In this document: positions 1 through 13,171 of the stretch, in pieces | How positions within the stretch are numbered: the first letter of the stretch is position 1 | How the letters are laid out: the number at the start of each line of letters is the position of its first letter | Assembly (NCBI RefSeq): GCF_000226095.1 | Contig: NC_016475.1 | Location: forward strand, 1,922,001 to 1,986,000 | Source: Thermothelomyces thermophilus ATCC 42464 | Lineage: Eukaryota; Ascomycota; Sordariomycetes; Sordariales; Chaetomiaceae | Length of the DNA stretch: 64,000 nucleotides | Reading direction: 5' to 3' | Notes under the pieces: model-generated | What the model was told of the DNA's origin: nothing | The model's database searches: none | What the model saw: the letters and a program-made list of their open reading frames with translations, nothing else | Made by a program: the position numbers and the translations under genes

Positions 1-2489
1 GCACGCCCCAACTGTTCCATCGCATCCTCATCCAATGATGGCGAGCTGTCGTCGTCTGACTCCGAGCGCGAGTCATCTTGTTGCTTCGAACTGTTAGAGT
101 TGGCACTTGCCAACTTTGCCAAAATGGAGCTGATATCTGAAGGAAGCTCCTTCAGATTCTTGCGCTGCTTTATTGAGCCGGAGCCTCTGCCGGGAGTAAG
201 AGGACCCCCGGGTGGAAGAAGCCTGTTCTCCCTTCCCTTCAGCGCCGCGGATGTGAAGTCAAAGAGCCCCCTTTCCCCGTATTTTCTGATAGCAGGTGAC
301 AACGCTGGATCAAAATCCACCTTTTCAAAAAGGCTGGGACGCCGAAAGGGCTCTCGTCGCTTCGAAATCGTCAACGACGGAGGGCGAATCGAGGCGCAGA
401 TCCGTTTGAAGACGGTTTCGCGATTGAAGGGACTAGGATTTCTCTTTATCCCGATCGCAGAATTACGATTAGAGCTTTGTATATTAGTAAGCTGCCGATG
501 TTCCTCAGCCAGTGTGCTGCGGGCGCGCCTCAACTCTGGTTTGGTGAATTGAGGCGAGATTGGGCGGGCATCCATCTTGCTATCCGTTCCGGCCGAGCCT
601 TCGGTTTGCTCTTGGAATTGGTGATTATCGTTCTCTTGGTTCCCCATGGTGGATGTCTCTAGCTCCGGGAGTCCGGTCAAGTCCATCTCGCCGGAACCAG
701 GATTCTCGTCGAAAAAATTGAAGTCAGCATCTGTTAGTTCGTTCCCTTCAAACATGTCTTCGCCAAGGTCTCCGAACAGATTATCCTCGCCAAAGCTGGC
801 TGTTGGCTGCTCCAGCCTGGTATCGGCGCCTTCCCAGCCGGCGTTGAAGCCATCCGGGGCCGGGGGGTCGCGCTGGGTGGCCGTGAGGTTATTTCCGGCA
901 GCGTTCGTTGTAGGTTGGCCGTCCGGGCTCTGAGTCTGGCCGTTATCAAACGACGGTGTAACCCCCGAGAGCTGCACGCCATCCGGAGGAGTCGGGTACA
1001 TGGTGCCTGTCGCACCGGGCGGCCCTCCGTTCGCAGAACCGCGCCAGAGAGCCATGGGCGAGAATCCGTTTGTCTGTGGATTGCCCTTCATGTCCGACGG
1101 TTCGGGATGGTCAAGCTCTGAAGCCACATCCTTCTCCTTCTTCCTCTTGGAGACGACATCTTCCCTCTCCGATACACCCTGGCACCATAGTTTCGCCTGG
1201 TCCAGGGGGTCCAAGTGGGCAGTAGTACCGGTTGTCGCGGGCAGAGCCTTTTCGAGCGACACATCCATCATGGTCTCTATCTTGCGTTTGCGGAAACATA
1301 GCACGGCGGGCCATGGTGCGGTTGTGCCGGAGCCAACAAGCGGTGTTCTTTTCCCATCTGGCCTTTGCTCGTATGGTTTTCGTTGGAAGAAGTGGATATT
1401 CAACCAAGGGCAACCGTCCAGCAACGATGGGGACATGCCGCTCATCTGGAGCAGCTTGCAGCAGGTCGTCTTCAGTTGCAGGAATTTGTCGCTGTGATCT
1501 GACCTGAGCCGGCTGACTTGGGTGTCCGGTGACTGGCCAAACCCGCTGTCGACGACCTGGTTTTCGGTATCCACCACGCCCTGCAGGGTACCGAATGTTC
1601 CAAACGGTGCAGCAAGTACGGTTGGCCCAGCGTGCAGAAGACTCGATCGTAGGACATCAGCAGAGGAAACCAGCCCCTGAAGGATAGACACGTGGAGAGA
1701 GATAACCAGCGACCCGGTGGTGGTCAGATAGGTACGGAAAGTGGCGAGTGCCGAGCTGCGTGGCGCCTGACCCCAGTCGGCATCGCCAGAGTTGAAGACC
1801 TGGGGAGGCAACAACGCAGAACGGCTGTTTAGCAGAATGGCGCCAACGGCGCGGCAAAAGTATGACGTGAGGGATGACAAGACGGCAGTGATGAAGAACT
1901 GGTAGATCTCCCGCGCCGGAACAGATCCGTATCCCTTAGCGTTGCCGACCGGAGTTGACGCAACTTTGCCATCCACGACCACAGGAGTAGGAGGGAAGCT
2001 GAAGGATTGGGCCCCTCTCACGGTCATGTCCAAGGCAGAGCCATTGGACGACGAGCTGCTCGGTGTGTTGATGGTGCTCGTTCCTAGCGGCCTGTTCTTC
2101 AGGAGTCCGACGGGTTCCAGGTTGCCATCCCCAACGACGCCCAATGGATAGCCACAAACCTCCATTCTGTCGTGAAGACCGAGCCGTTCGGAGTGGCTGG
2201 CGGGAGTCGAGTCGCCAGAGAAGAGGTAGAAGCACCATATGCCGCGCCGGACGGCGTCCATGTAAACCAGGTGGCCATCGCTGCGCAAGGCATCCTCAAC
2301 ATCGCTCGCGTTGAAAGTGTAGGTTGACGACTGGGCCGCGATGGGCTCGTATATGCGGAAGGAGATGGCCGAAAGGTTACTCTGCGAAGGAGGCCTGTTA
2401 GCGTCACGTCAAGCCAAGGAGGTTTGAGAACAGTACAGCCAGCTACTTACAATCAACAGTGTGTTTGTCTCATATTCCCCTGCGTCCAT
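1..2489 (-). CDS. MED13: Mediator subunit 13 (N-terminal part, cut by the window edge)
   Basis: MED13 (SSN2/SRB9 in yeast) is the largest subunit of the Mediator kinase module, which represses or tunes RNA polymerase II transcription in the nucleus. Exon 1 is 2489-2451 and encodes only 13 residues (starts MDAGEYETNTLLI). The intron is 2450-2382 (GTAAGT..CGCAG), and exon 2 runs from 2381 open to base 1, so about 806 codons are seen and the C-terminal part lies outside. The N-terminal MED13 domain is recognisable (SNLSAISFRIYE; an AREIYQFFITAVLSS stretch; CPWLNIHFFQ). It is followed by an acidic, low-complexity linker (EDMFEGNELTDADFNFFDEN) and a Ser/Pro-rich region. The start is placed by the splice phase and the MED13-like opening. 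It is head-to-head with ENP2. The family call is from pattern recognition and is strong. Confidence 0.88.
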
Positions 2490-3679
2490 ATCGGGGGATG
2501 TGCCGCACAAGACGCGGGCTCGAAGGTCGGGCGGTCATTAACCGGGGCCGGTAGTCAAGGGCGCGGTCTGTGGAGAGCTGGCGCATACGGACAAAAGCTC
2601 ACGACAAGCGGAACTCGGATGGAAAAAGCAATCGACGAGGGAGGTGGTCGGTCGGTTTCTTCCCAGCGGCAGGTGAGTTTTTGAATTGTGGATGTCGTGT
2701 TCTATGCGTCCAGCTGCCGAGCTCCATGGCAGCGAGAAATAGAGAATCGGACAGACCCCCCCGCAAATCACAAACGATCAGCAGCCATGGATAGAAGTCC
2801 GAGCAGTCGAACCGAAAAATAGGAGAGAGTTGGTGACGACTAATCCGTTCTCGGGGTCACTGGAACGAAGGTCTCAATTCGACATCGGAAAGGACGGGAT
2901 GAGTTCTGTGACACACAGATATCGACGGCGCTAACAAAACCTCAATGCGATGAAGAGAAAGCAGTTCTGCGATGGCGGATGTATGCTGTATGTCTGGTGC
3001 AACTTGACGCGCTTCTTCAAGTATGTCGTTGCAAACTACCCGGCCTGAGGCTGGAAGCAATGTGCACACAGTGCCGAGTCACCGCAAGTCAACAGGGTTA
3101 CCTAAGTGTTGCCAAGCCACCAAGCTAGGAGTGGCACATGCCCCGTTTCCGCTGCGTTGGTCGAAGAAACGGGGTGTTTGGCGTATGGACTAACCACCTG
3201 CAAAAGAGTTCCTTCCGTAGAACACATGATATGTTCTAGCGAGAGACCATTTTCCTCTATCATGCTTGCATCTGTTTCGATTGTTGGCGCGTTTGTTGGT
3301 CAGGAACGACTCAACATGGTTAAGTGCTTGGTGCAGAAGAGACATAAACGCGAGCAGCGTAAAATTGCGGGAACTAAGATCAATACGGATTACAGAAGAC
3401 GGAGTAGTTATTAGATACTTGCACTGTATAGGTAACACAATCTGGAGGAAACCCCCACATAACTAGCGGATGCTTAACCCAATCTGATCTCATCAAAAGC
3501 GGGTCAAGGGTATCTCGTGTAATGTATGGGTTCTTCCGCTATTTACACCAGCAAGACGCTCCCCGCCTTCCCGTCTTGGTGGGCGGTCGAAACTTTTTGG
3601 TTTTCTGCCCCCGCGACAGCAAGACCTCGCCGCTTTGCGACACCCGGGTTTCCTCCATCAGGCGACATCACCACCCACG
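2490..3679. other. Intergenic region between MED13 and ENP2 (divergent promoters)
   Basis: This 1.2-kb stretch separates two divergently transcribed genes, so it should hold both promoters. I see no convincing coding sequence, RNA gene or repeat. The short reading frames lack splice logic or recognisable protein patterns. Confidence 0.6.
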
Positions 3680-5788
3680 ATGAAGTTGACAAATCCGGGT
3701 CCTGTACCTGTGTGAGTTTTTGTTACTCACTGTATTTTTCGTTTATACAAAGTAACGCAAAAATATCCTGACTAATGTCAACAGATACACCGTCGCGGGG
3801 CCCTCGACGGCGAGGCCGCTGCCAGACTGGCTCGCGCGCCGCAGGAAGAGATCGTCGAAATACGATCCCGAAAACCTCAACAACTTCGAGCTACTACAGG
3901 AATTCGAGTTTGAAGAAGGCAAGTTACGCTAGTGACTCCATGTTCTGATTTGGCCGTCTCGAATCTAACATCAAACCTTAACAGCAAGCAACTGTGTCCG
4001 AGTCAGTGAAGATGGCAATTGGATCATGAGCACGGGGACATACAAGCCCCAGTTTCATGTTCACTCAACTCAAGAGCTCTCCCTGTCCTTCTCCCGCCAC
4101 ACAAAGTCCGAAAACACGACTTTCATCTTCCTTAGCTCTGACTACACCAAGAGCGTGCACCTTCAGAACGACAGATCGCTAGAGTTTCACACGCCGATGG
4201 GATGCCACTATGAAGTTCGCTTACCACGCTTCGGCCGAGATCTTGCCTATCTGCGCCAGAGCACCGAAGTTCTGGTCCCGGCGGTTGGGTTGAGCGCGGA
4301 CGGGTCTGGATTCGGCGAAGTATTCCGGTTGGACTTGGAGAGGGGCCAGTTTCTCCGCCCTTGGCAGGTTGATGTCGGCGAAGACGAAGCTGGAAGCGGT
4401 TTACAAGGGAGCATACATGTGGGAGCCGTCAACGTAGCAGCGGTCGCAGAGAAGTCGCACGGTCTCTGTGCATTTGGCACATCGATTAGCACCGTCGAAT
4501 TCTACGACCCTCGGACAAAAGGCAGGGTGGCAGTTCTTGGAGGTCACGACGGCGAAGTCACCGCTCTAGACTATAGCGATGATGGCTTGTCGCTTGCTCT
4601 GGGGACAAGTACCGGCCAAATCCGCATCTTCGATCTGAGAAACCCACGGCCGCTTATGAAGAAGGACCAGGGCATGGGGCTTCCGATTAAGAACCTGATC
4701 CATCTGAAGACGCCTACCGAGGAGCGGAAGCTCCTTTCGGCCGACAAGCGGATTATCAAGATCTGGGATGAGCAGACTGGGGATCTCTGGACATCGGTAG
4801 AACCGCTGGTCGACCTCAATTTCGTCACGCATGTACCAGATTCCGGCATGATTTTGACCGCGAACGAGGTACGGGCTTACCGGTCAGGCACCTCGTGGAT
4901 AAGCTTGCTAACAATCGGCTACAGGGCAAACAGATGCACTGCTTCTTCATTCCGAACCTGGGTCTCGCCCCGAGGTGGTGCCACTTCCTTGACAATCTTG
5001 TTCACGAGATGGAGAACGAGAAGCAGACCGAGACCTACGACAACTACAAGTTCCTTACCAAACCCGAGCTCAAGTCGCTCAGCCTGGATCACCTCATTGG
5101 GAAGACCAACCTGCTCCGGCCCTACATGCACGGCTACTTTGTCGCTGCTAAGTTGTACGACCAGGCCCGTCTTATTGCCAACCCGTACATCTGGGAAGAG
5201 GAGCGGGCCAAGAGAGTCAAGGAGAAGATCGAGAAAGAGCGTGCCAGCCGCATCAGAGGCGTCAAGAAAGTCAAGGTCAATCAGAAGCTGGCCGACAAGA
5301 TTCTGCAGCGGCAGGAGAAGAGGGCTAAGGTGGACCTTGAAGCCGGAATTCTTGGCGACTCTCGTTTTGGCAAGCTCTTCGAAGACGAGGAGTTCAAAGT
5401 GGACGAAACGAGCCACGAGTTCCGAGCGCTCAACCCCAGCACCAAAGTGGAGGGCGCTCCGGAGCAGGATGCCCGTTTTGCTACCGATTCCAGTGACGAA
5501 CAGAGCGATTCCGAAGCTGAACGCAAGCCCAAGAAGCCGAAGAACGATGTGGTTATGCAAGTCTCGTTGTCGACGGCACGGGGCGGCAAGATCAGGGACA
5601 CGGCGATTGGAGAACGGGAGCAGAAACAGACGCGTACAGCCAAGGTGCGGACTGGTGATGTTGTTGGAGAACAACAAATCACATTCGTACCGGAACCCAA
5701 GAAGAAGAACAAGCCGCAACCAGCACCCGAGCCGAGCAAGCGCCAAGACAGGAGGAGCGCAAGCAACAACACCTTCCGCCGATTATAG
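3680..5788 (+). CDS. ENP2: Nucleolar protein Enp2/NOL10, small-subunit ribosome biogenesis
   Basis: Enp2/NOL10 is a WD40 protein of the nucleolar pre-40S (SSU processome) pathway. Exons are 3680-3711, 3785-3918, 3985-4868 and 4925-5788, giving 637 residues. The start MKLTNPGPVPVYTVAG matches the family. The DGNWIMSTGTYKPQ block, WD-type repeats to about residue 350 (ALGTSTGQIRIFDLR; IIKIWDEQTGDLW) and the C-terminal NUC153-like part (DSRFGKLFEDEEFKVDE) follow in order. The tail is highly charged, with acidic/serine patches and a basic end (KRQDRRSASNNTFRRL), as expected for a nucleolar protein. Intron 2 (3919-3984) has a GC donor (AAG/GCAAGT); this reading is needed to keep frame and conserved sequence. 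Intron 3 has a perfect GCTAAC branch site. A long antisense frame is codon-bias shadow. Confidence 0.93.
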
Positions 5789-5993
5789 ACCCCTCTTTCG
5801 CCTCTTTGCACGCCCTATGATATACAAAGAACATCGCGATATCCCTTGGTTCATTGTTCCTGTGAAACGACTCGATGGCCGCGAGCGCAAATCGTCTTTG
5901 GCCTCGTTTGCTTTTCATCAAGGCTTCAGAGACAACCTCGGTCCACCTTCTCAGCAGTCATCATCCGCCAAAAGCCTCGGCCGCCTCATTGTC

Positions 5994-6513
5994 TCACTTG
6001 CGACTGAAATTTGCTCGCTTCCTCTTCGGTTGTTCCAGGCCCTTTTCTAAGTCGAGGTGCTCGGGCGTGATCTTGGGCGTCGGCGGCACATCAGCCAACC
6101 TGCTGTGCCCTTCCTTGACTGATTTGGGGAACTCGGTCCGTCCCGGCGTCATGACGGTGACGACTTTTCTTGCCGATCTCCGTATTGTTTCTCGGACTGT
6201 CCACTCGCGCTTCTTGGCGATAAAGAAGAGGACTGAGGTGGCGACTATGGGAAACACACGTTAACTTTGAACACGGGCAGATTGGAGAGGAGGGGAGTAT
6301 GTTTGTTTTGGGAGGGGGGGGGGAGTGGGAGGGGGTCTTACTGCCTAGGATGGCGACCATGACAACGACGACGATGATGGCGATTAGGGCGCCACGGGAG
6401 AGGACCACGCCGCCGGTAGAAGGGCCCGCCGCCCCGGCGTCACTGCCGTCGAATGCCCCGTCAGACCCATCGCTGCCATCTGCTGCGAGGGGGAAGGTGT
6501 CTATGTCCGCCAT
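5994..6513 (-). CDS. Small single-pass membrane protein, unknown function
   Basis: Two exons, 6513-6342 and 6244-5994, joined across a 97-base GTAAGA..CATAG intron, give 140 residues. The start (MADIDTFPLAADG) leads an acidic, glycine/serine-rich lumenal- or outside-type segment of about 35 residues. One strong hydrophobic helix follows (about 40-68: ALIAIIVVVVMVAILG then IATSVLFFIA), then a basic cytoplasmic-type tail rich in Lys/Arg (KKREWTVRETIRRSARK). There is no cleavable signal peptide; the layout is that of a type III/Nout membrane protein. The splice junction falls inside the membrane helix and restores it, which supports the model. I do not recognise a functional family. Its 3' end lies 205 bases from the convergent ENP2 stop. 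Confidence 0.72.
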
Positions 6514-8870
6514 GGCCCTTCTCTCTGTTCAGATATATATATTGGCCTAATTGCCGGTGCTCTACCACTTGGAGCAAGTCGACAAATCGATTTGGGTTGT
6601 ATAAGACGATGTTAGACGATAATTGTCGAATGACCGCGGGACCAGCTGCGGCGAGATGCGGAAGAATGAGAGGAGCTGAAGATTGTGAAGAGAGGGAAAG
6701 CTGCGTGGTTTCGGCGCCAGGGTGTGACAGGCAAGTATATGAGGCGAACTACTGCAGTCGGTTTGAGGGCAACTAGGCCAAGAGGGTGAAATCGGCGACT
6801 GGTCAAACACCAGAACCCTCGCCTGGTCACAGCACCAAATCCAAGTGATCGGCCCCTATAACAACTTCGGTATCGCCAATGGCTTCGGACCCTTCCATTC
6901 CCCAATCAGATAGCTACCGTGGCTCCTACTCGTACCGAATGAACCCACATAGGCTCTGTGACAAAAGGTGCATCTCGTCCGCTGTGCCTGGTTTGGTTCT
7001 GCAGCACCACATCCCCTGCGTCACTCTCGGCATTTGCACGGCATTCCACTGCATTTACGAAGTACCTCTCACTTCCCGATGGAGGCCCTCTATCACTTCA
7101 CTTCACACTTTCTGTCCCGCATTCTCACAATCCCATTGGGCGACGTAGTCGATCTTTTGTGATCTTACAAGCGCCCGCCCATGTGGCGGCACTTGCAGCA
7201 TGCAGGGAGGGGCCCGAACAACGGTTCCCGACTCGAGCACGATCTGGGTTGGCTGGAACGATTGGGGTACTCGGGCCTGACCCCGGTCCCCCTCGATGCC
7301 AAGACAGCAGATGCAGGGGCCGATTGGAGCGTAGGCTGTCGTTAGAATGCAGCGCGGGCGGCTCGAAGTCGGGATCCATTGGACGGGACGAGTCGAACGT
7401 CACATCGCAGCGTCAGTTTGGGTTTTGCGTGATGCCAAAAGGTCCTTTCACGCTCTGTAGTTAGTCCTCCAGGTCAGGAAAGACATTGCAGGCTCACCTA
7501 GAAAGCGTTCGATGGTCTCGTCCGTTGTCGGGGCAAGCGCCGTCTTGGCAGGTACAAAACCCTTGCCGTACAGGGTGGACCGTGGTAGGCACGCGAAGTT
7601 TACTTGCAGCAACGGATCTTGCAGCTTAGCAAGCGATCTTGGCTGATGGATATGAGCATGGTCGCGAGAGAGGTCAAGAGAACGTATAATAGACAAGCAG
7701 AGCGACAGAGAAGAAAGAACGGCCATGGGAAAGGCTAGTTGCTGGCGTTAAGACGAGCTTACTCGCTTGTGAAAACACAATTCGGCACATAAGTGATACT
7801 GCCATCTCTCGGTAGGAAGCCCAAAGCGGTATTATTGTGCTGTCGTCGTCCCCGCAACCAGCCAACGCACGCCATCTGGTTGCTTCATCAGGATTTCTAT
7901 TTCAATTAACTTAGACTCTAGGTAAAGACGCTCAGCCTTGATAAACTCTCAAGAAGCTAGACTTACTGTTACAGGATTTGACTGCCAGTGGGTCAGATCT
8001 GGCTGACCCACCAACAGGGATGACAGGCCAGGGTTTGACATGTACGGACTACGGAGTATTTAGACAGCATCTCCAAGTGCCGGAGGCAGTTGGAACAATC
8101 AACGCATCTTACCACCACTTCTGAAGGCCCATACTGTTGGTCCAGGAGTGCCGCCCACGGCGCGAATACCGCTGTGATGTCGTATTATTGCAGCCTTCTG
8201 AGCTGTAGCGATTGCAGCCACCGAGCTGTAGCAGCACCCCTTGCTCCTGACAACAGAGGTTCTGACAATTAACTGAATCATATGATGCTCATTATTGCTC
8301 AATATGCACACAGATCCAGTATGTCAGAAGACTCCCCCAAGCCGATGATCATGACCGGGCTAGAAACGAACTTTTGTGACAATTAGCTTTGCTACCGTTT
8401 TTAATTAATTCAACGACCACTACTTCAGGGGCATCTGACTTGATTCATTGGCAGGGTACCACTAAGAGAACAATTCATACTTTCCACAAAGTAATAGGAA
8501 TTAGTACTTGATGGTCTCTCGTGCAGTTCAAGTAAGGAAGGTACCTAGGTAGTCACGAGTTCTTCGATTGGGTCCCAGCTGTGTCGCACACCCTCCAACT
8601 GGCCCCAACCGGGAAGGCGCAGAATAATTAGAGCCGTCCCAAATTGAAGTGTCCGAGAGCTTTTCATTTCACTGCACACTTCCTCCTTCCCATCCTAATG
8701 GGTCAGAAGCATCAGAGTTCTTCCAGCTACCTGATGATACTCGGCCGAGGCGTTTTGTGCAAATTCATCTCATCTTCGTGTTGGAGCTTCTAGGGCTCTC
8801 CTCTTCCCTGCGCTGTTATTCTCAAACACATGTAAGTTATTCTCGAATCCGTCCCGCATCACGATTCTAA
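6514..8870. other. Long intergenic region, no gene recognised
   Basis: About 2.4 kb between two divergent genes. Short frames are present, for example on the minus strand at 7448-7726 with a GTGAGC donor-like site, but none shows a recognisable protein or consistent splicing. One exact TACGGAGTA motif lies at 8050-8058. No tRNA or repeat family was seen. Confidence 0.5.
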
Positions 8871-11800
8871 ATGACCGAGGCGAACTCGGGCCAAACTCCT
8901 CAGACAAATATGGCGTTTTCATCACCTGGACAAGCCCGAGCACTTTGTTCTACAGATCAGGTGCCTGCAACAGACAGCTTGCGAGACTCACCAAACGGAT
9001 TCGAGATTTGTGGCGAAGATACCAAAGCAGCCGGGATCAAACAGCAGGACCATCTCTCCGTTGCCTCCCGGTCACCAGAGGTAAATGGCGAGGACCGGCA
9101 GGGAGTTTACGTGGAAGCGGGCGTTGATCATGATTTTGTGCTACTTGAGAAACCATCAGCTCTTTCCAAATCCATTGATCTCGGTAAGGGGTACGAATAT
9201 GGTCCAGCCATAAAGTTTGGGCCCGACTATTTCACAAAGAGGCCAGGAAAAAGAACTCGTGATCACCAAGACGGCCGCCATGAAAACACGGAACAACTTT
9301 CACCCCGCGTAGCCGGGGCAGCCTGCAGCCCTCGCTCCCAGATGCCTTCCCTAGGCAGCGAGCCAACTCATGACGTTGAGAACAACGAATTCAAGGCCAC
9401 CAATGTTCTGAATCGACCGCGAACACAGCCATCAACAAGAGACCATCGCGACACATCACACAACAGTGACAAGCTCGACCGAACTGAGGCGGGACGAGAA
9501 GATTCGCAGATGGATAGAAAGTTATCTTCCTCAGACATCCCTTGTGTCAAGAGAGCAGATCTCTCGACCCAAGATTGGAGGACCGAGGTAGAGAATGGGT
9601 CGCCTGGTGCCTTGAGCGAGGAAGGAAACAACTGTCAGGGCGTTCTCCCGGCTCTGGACTCGGCATCCAAAGCAAAACCGTGCGCGTCCTCCGCGCCGCT
9701 ACAAAGTCATAGTAACAACGCAACTTCCCGTCCTAGGCCATGTTGGCTCAGCCAGTCAGAACCGCTCACAGCCACGGCAGAAAATGCAGTCGGGTACCAT
9801 CACAACGCACCCGTACCACTGACTGGCGACCCACAGCACTCTGCAAAAAAGCCAAGAGACTGGCATCAGAGCCGCATGGTCAATCGGCCAGTGAGAGAAA
9901 TAGCAGATGTCAAACCGATCAAACCAGTTCACCATGCTCGTCCAGAGTCACGGAGCTCCAATATTTCGAAGTCGAGGTTGGTGCCTGCTGCACGCTCTCC
10001 ATGGTGTCAAATACTGATATGTTGAGCAGATCTAGATGCGGATCCTTGGCTTCCAGTCCGATGGTGTGGCAGAGGAGAGCCAAGATCAGCCACGAATTCA
10101 CGACGGAGATAGCTGGGGTGATCAACCAGTTTACGCAGCAACAAAGCGCCGCAATTGAAGAACAGAAAGCGAAGTATCACAAGTATATCAAACGACTGAA
10201 ACGCGAGCTTGTAGAGGAATCCGGCGTTATAACTCAGCAAATGTCTCAAATTGACGCCCAGGCTAACAGGATCGAAGACCTACAAAACTCAAAAGAACAC
10301 GTTGAGAGTCAAATGAAAGAAATTAAAGCCAAGCTGGAGGCATCCGAGAGTCGGATTCGAAGACTTGAGGAGAAGTACCGCGCCTGCAAAACGCATCTCA
10401 ACTCTGCCATTCAGGAGCAACAGGATCTGTACACTCGCTCGAAGAAACAGTGGGAGGACACAATTGAGGAGGTGCGACGAATCGAGAAATCTCGGAACCT
10501 CGAGACCGAGATGACTGTTCGAAAGGCCGAAGCTGTCAGAGAACAGATGATGGAGAAAGTTCGCCAGACCATCGCTCAGAGCAAAAGTGAAGCAGTGGAA
10601 CGTAAGCTCTTAGGTATCAAAAGGCCGGGTTTCAAAGCTGACTCCCTTCTAGTGTATGGCAAGATAAACACCCTGACCCAGCAGGTTGAGGAAAAAGATG
10701 CCGAGCTCAGTCGGGAGCGGGAGTCTGTCCGGTTCCTGACCGAGAAACTACAGAACATAGAGTCTGTCTCAAGCAGTTTTGAAGCGCTCTCCTCCCAGGG
10801 GAGGGATATTCTGCAGAGAATAGAAGAGGAACAGATGAGGGCGGAGGAGAGGCAGCAGCAATCCATGAAGGGAATCCGGGACAGGTAAACGATGTGGTAA
10901 TTGGTTGCTCTATTTGATCGCTAAGAATTTGCAGGATCGATGTGGTTTCCGCCCGACTTGAAACGCTCTCGAATATAATGTCAGAACAACCAGACATCCT
11001 CTCTAGTCTTCGAGAGGTACAGAAAGATTCATGGGACAAGTGAGCATAACCATGCTACAGCATCTATTCCCCATCGGCTGACGTAGAACAGCATTACTGG
11101 CAAACTTGACAGTATTCTAGAGCTGCGAAGCGCGGCAACGGAAGCTACAAGCCAATTGTCGGCCGACCTTGAACATCAACTGGGAAAAGTCTGGCAGCGG
11201 CTAGACAGTCAAATTGAAACATTGACTAGACAGCTGGCGGAGAAAGCAGAAGAGAATGGCATGGTATCCACGCTCTATAAAAGGAATGATGCCGAGTGTG
11301 AGGAGCATCTGAACGAGCTCGCAATACTTAGGGCGACTACGGAGAAGCAAGCGAACCAAATCCATGAACTTGAAGCAAGCTTAATAGCGTCAGACACGGT
11401 CCATGATGAGAACGAGAAGACGATCCGACTACTGGAGGCAAGAGGAGCAGAGGCCGAGAAGCTAAAAAGAGAGCTCGAGTCTAAAGCAGCTGCTGTGGTC
11501 GAGTTGCAGAGCAAATTGGATGCCAAAGAGGGGGCGTATGTGTCAGAGCTGCAGAACTATAGCTCGAACATTCACGAGCTTGCCAAGGCGTTTCAAGAGA
11601 AGGATCGATCTTTGGCGACCGTGGCTCATCAAGCAGCGGAAACCGCTCGCTATGAAACCCAGCTCAAGACGGAGAGGATCCAGACCAAACTGGAACAATC
11701 CCTCCAAGAGACGACCTTACACCGAGACTCTCTGATTGATCAACTGAGGAAGTTGGAGACAACGATCCAAGAGAAGGAACAAAACGAAATGCGGCAAGCC

Positions 11801-13171
11801 GAGACAATCTGTTCACTCCGCCAGAGGGTGGCTGTCGAGGAAGCAAAGACACAAGCGGCTGCCCAGCAGCTCTCACAGCAGTCAGCTAATCTAGAACAAG
11901 TGGAGCATCGACTGGGCTCACAGATCAAGGACTTAGAGACGAAACTCAGAGCAGCTAGCGACCTAATAAGTGGCTTGGAGAACGAGAATCAGCGTCAGCA
12001 CGCCAGATCGGAAACAATTGCTGCCGGTCTGAAAAACTGGGCACATAAGGAAGGAGTTCTCATTGACGAGTTTGACAACTTGGGAACCAGCGACAGAAGC
12101 GAGAAAGAGATCAGTGACTTTTTGACACACACTCTTGAACTCGTTTTGTCTGCTCGGCGGTCACAAACTACGTCCCTTGAGACCAACCCTACAGGTTCGG
12201 TACTTGGAATGGAGAACTCGAGCTTCCTCGCAGGTCAAACCGCCGAGGCTCCGCAGGCAGCTCTACAAGATCATTGTCAGAACGACCGGGTTGAGAGCGA
12301 CAATCCGAGCGGCGCAATGGCATACCAAACAAAGAGGGAGGGCGACGCCGTGGGAAGAAGACATGTCAAAGAACCGCTGTCGCATGCACCGACGCTGCAC
12401 AACTTAAGAAGGGTTGTCGTCCGCAGCCCGGCAAATGTACCATCTGAGCCAGCTGCGCCATCAATCGACCAAGAGAAAATGCGGAGAAGAGAGGCAATGC
12501 AACCAAAATCGATTATGAAGCGGGTTACCAGAAGTGCAACCAGCAAATTGAGACTGGAGGACTCGAGTTTTGCCGCAGAAGATGGCACATTCAATATAAA
12601 TGAACAGGATGCCACACAGTCAGCTGTTCCACAAAAGCAAGAAGACAGTGCCAGCTACGCAGAAAGTATGGCGCTGAACACAGATACACCCGAGAACAAG
12701 GAGGCACTTTCTAGGCACCCCAAGAAGCGAAGACGCTCACGAACGGCAGGTTCAGAGGATTGGGCGGGCAGCTCCACAAACTTAGGACACGGGGGGAAAG
12801 GAGAATCATCCAAGCACAGTACCGAACTAAAGACTGAACGGATGGATTCTAGGGTTTATATTTCGGTTGCTACGGGGCATGAAGAGAAGGGAGCTCGGCC
12901 TCGAACCAACAAATACGATTCCTACGGCGAGAAGCCTGTTGCTCGTCATCCACGAAGACATTCAGACAGTGGTCCCCAAGACTTGCCCCGAACATTGTCG
13001 GCCACTAATCCTAAACGTCTCAGCCAGAGACAGACGAATGTGCGGACGTATGGTTCGCAAAGGGCGACCGGAGACCCCTTGGAGCTGCAGCCCTTGCTGC
13101 AATCACAATCAGAATCACGATATTGGCGGCTGAGGTCGAAAGCCGAGTCACAGGAACCGGTGACTTCCTAA
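8871..13171 (+). CDS. Large coiled-coil protein with disordered basic tails (candidate synaptonemal or nuclear structural protein)
   Basis: Four exons (8871-9976, 10030-10884, 10935-11039, 11092-13171) give 1381 residues. The small introns (50-53 bases) keep phase throughout. Residues 1 to about 380 are polar and low-complexity with basic clusters. About residues 388 to 990 form a nearly unbroken heptad-rich coiled coil (EEQKAKYHKYIKRLKRELVE; later KLKRELESKAAAVVELQSKL). Residues from about 1000 on are again disordered and basic, with NLS-like KKRRRSRTAG. A central coil with disordered basic ends is the design of synaptonemal transverse-filament proteins such as Sordaria Sme4, but also of many cytoskeletal or spindle-pole proteins, so no function is assigned. 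The donor of intron 1 (GTTGGT) is weak. It is required because the frame changes between 9976 and 10030. Confidence 0.78.

Noticed and set aside
4919-5746. 275-codon minus-strand frame
   Set aside because: Antisense shadow of the ENP2 C-terminal exon.
7448-7726. Minus-strand frame with a hydrophobic start and a donor-like GTGAGC
   Set aside because: No convincing partner exon, no recognisable domain; likely chance.
8649-8870. Frame ending directly before the coiled-coil gene ATG, a possible upstream ORF
   Set aside because: It starts with GTG rather than ATG in this sequence and has no supporting context.
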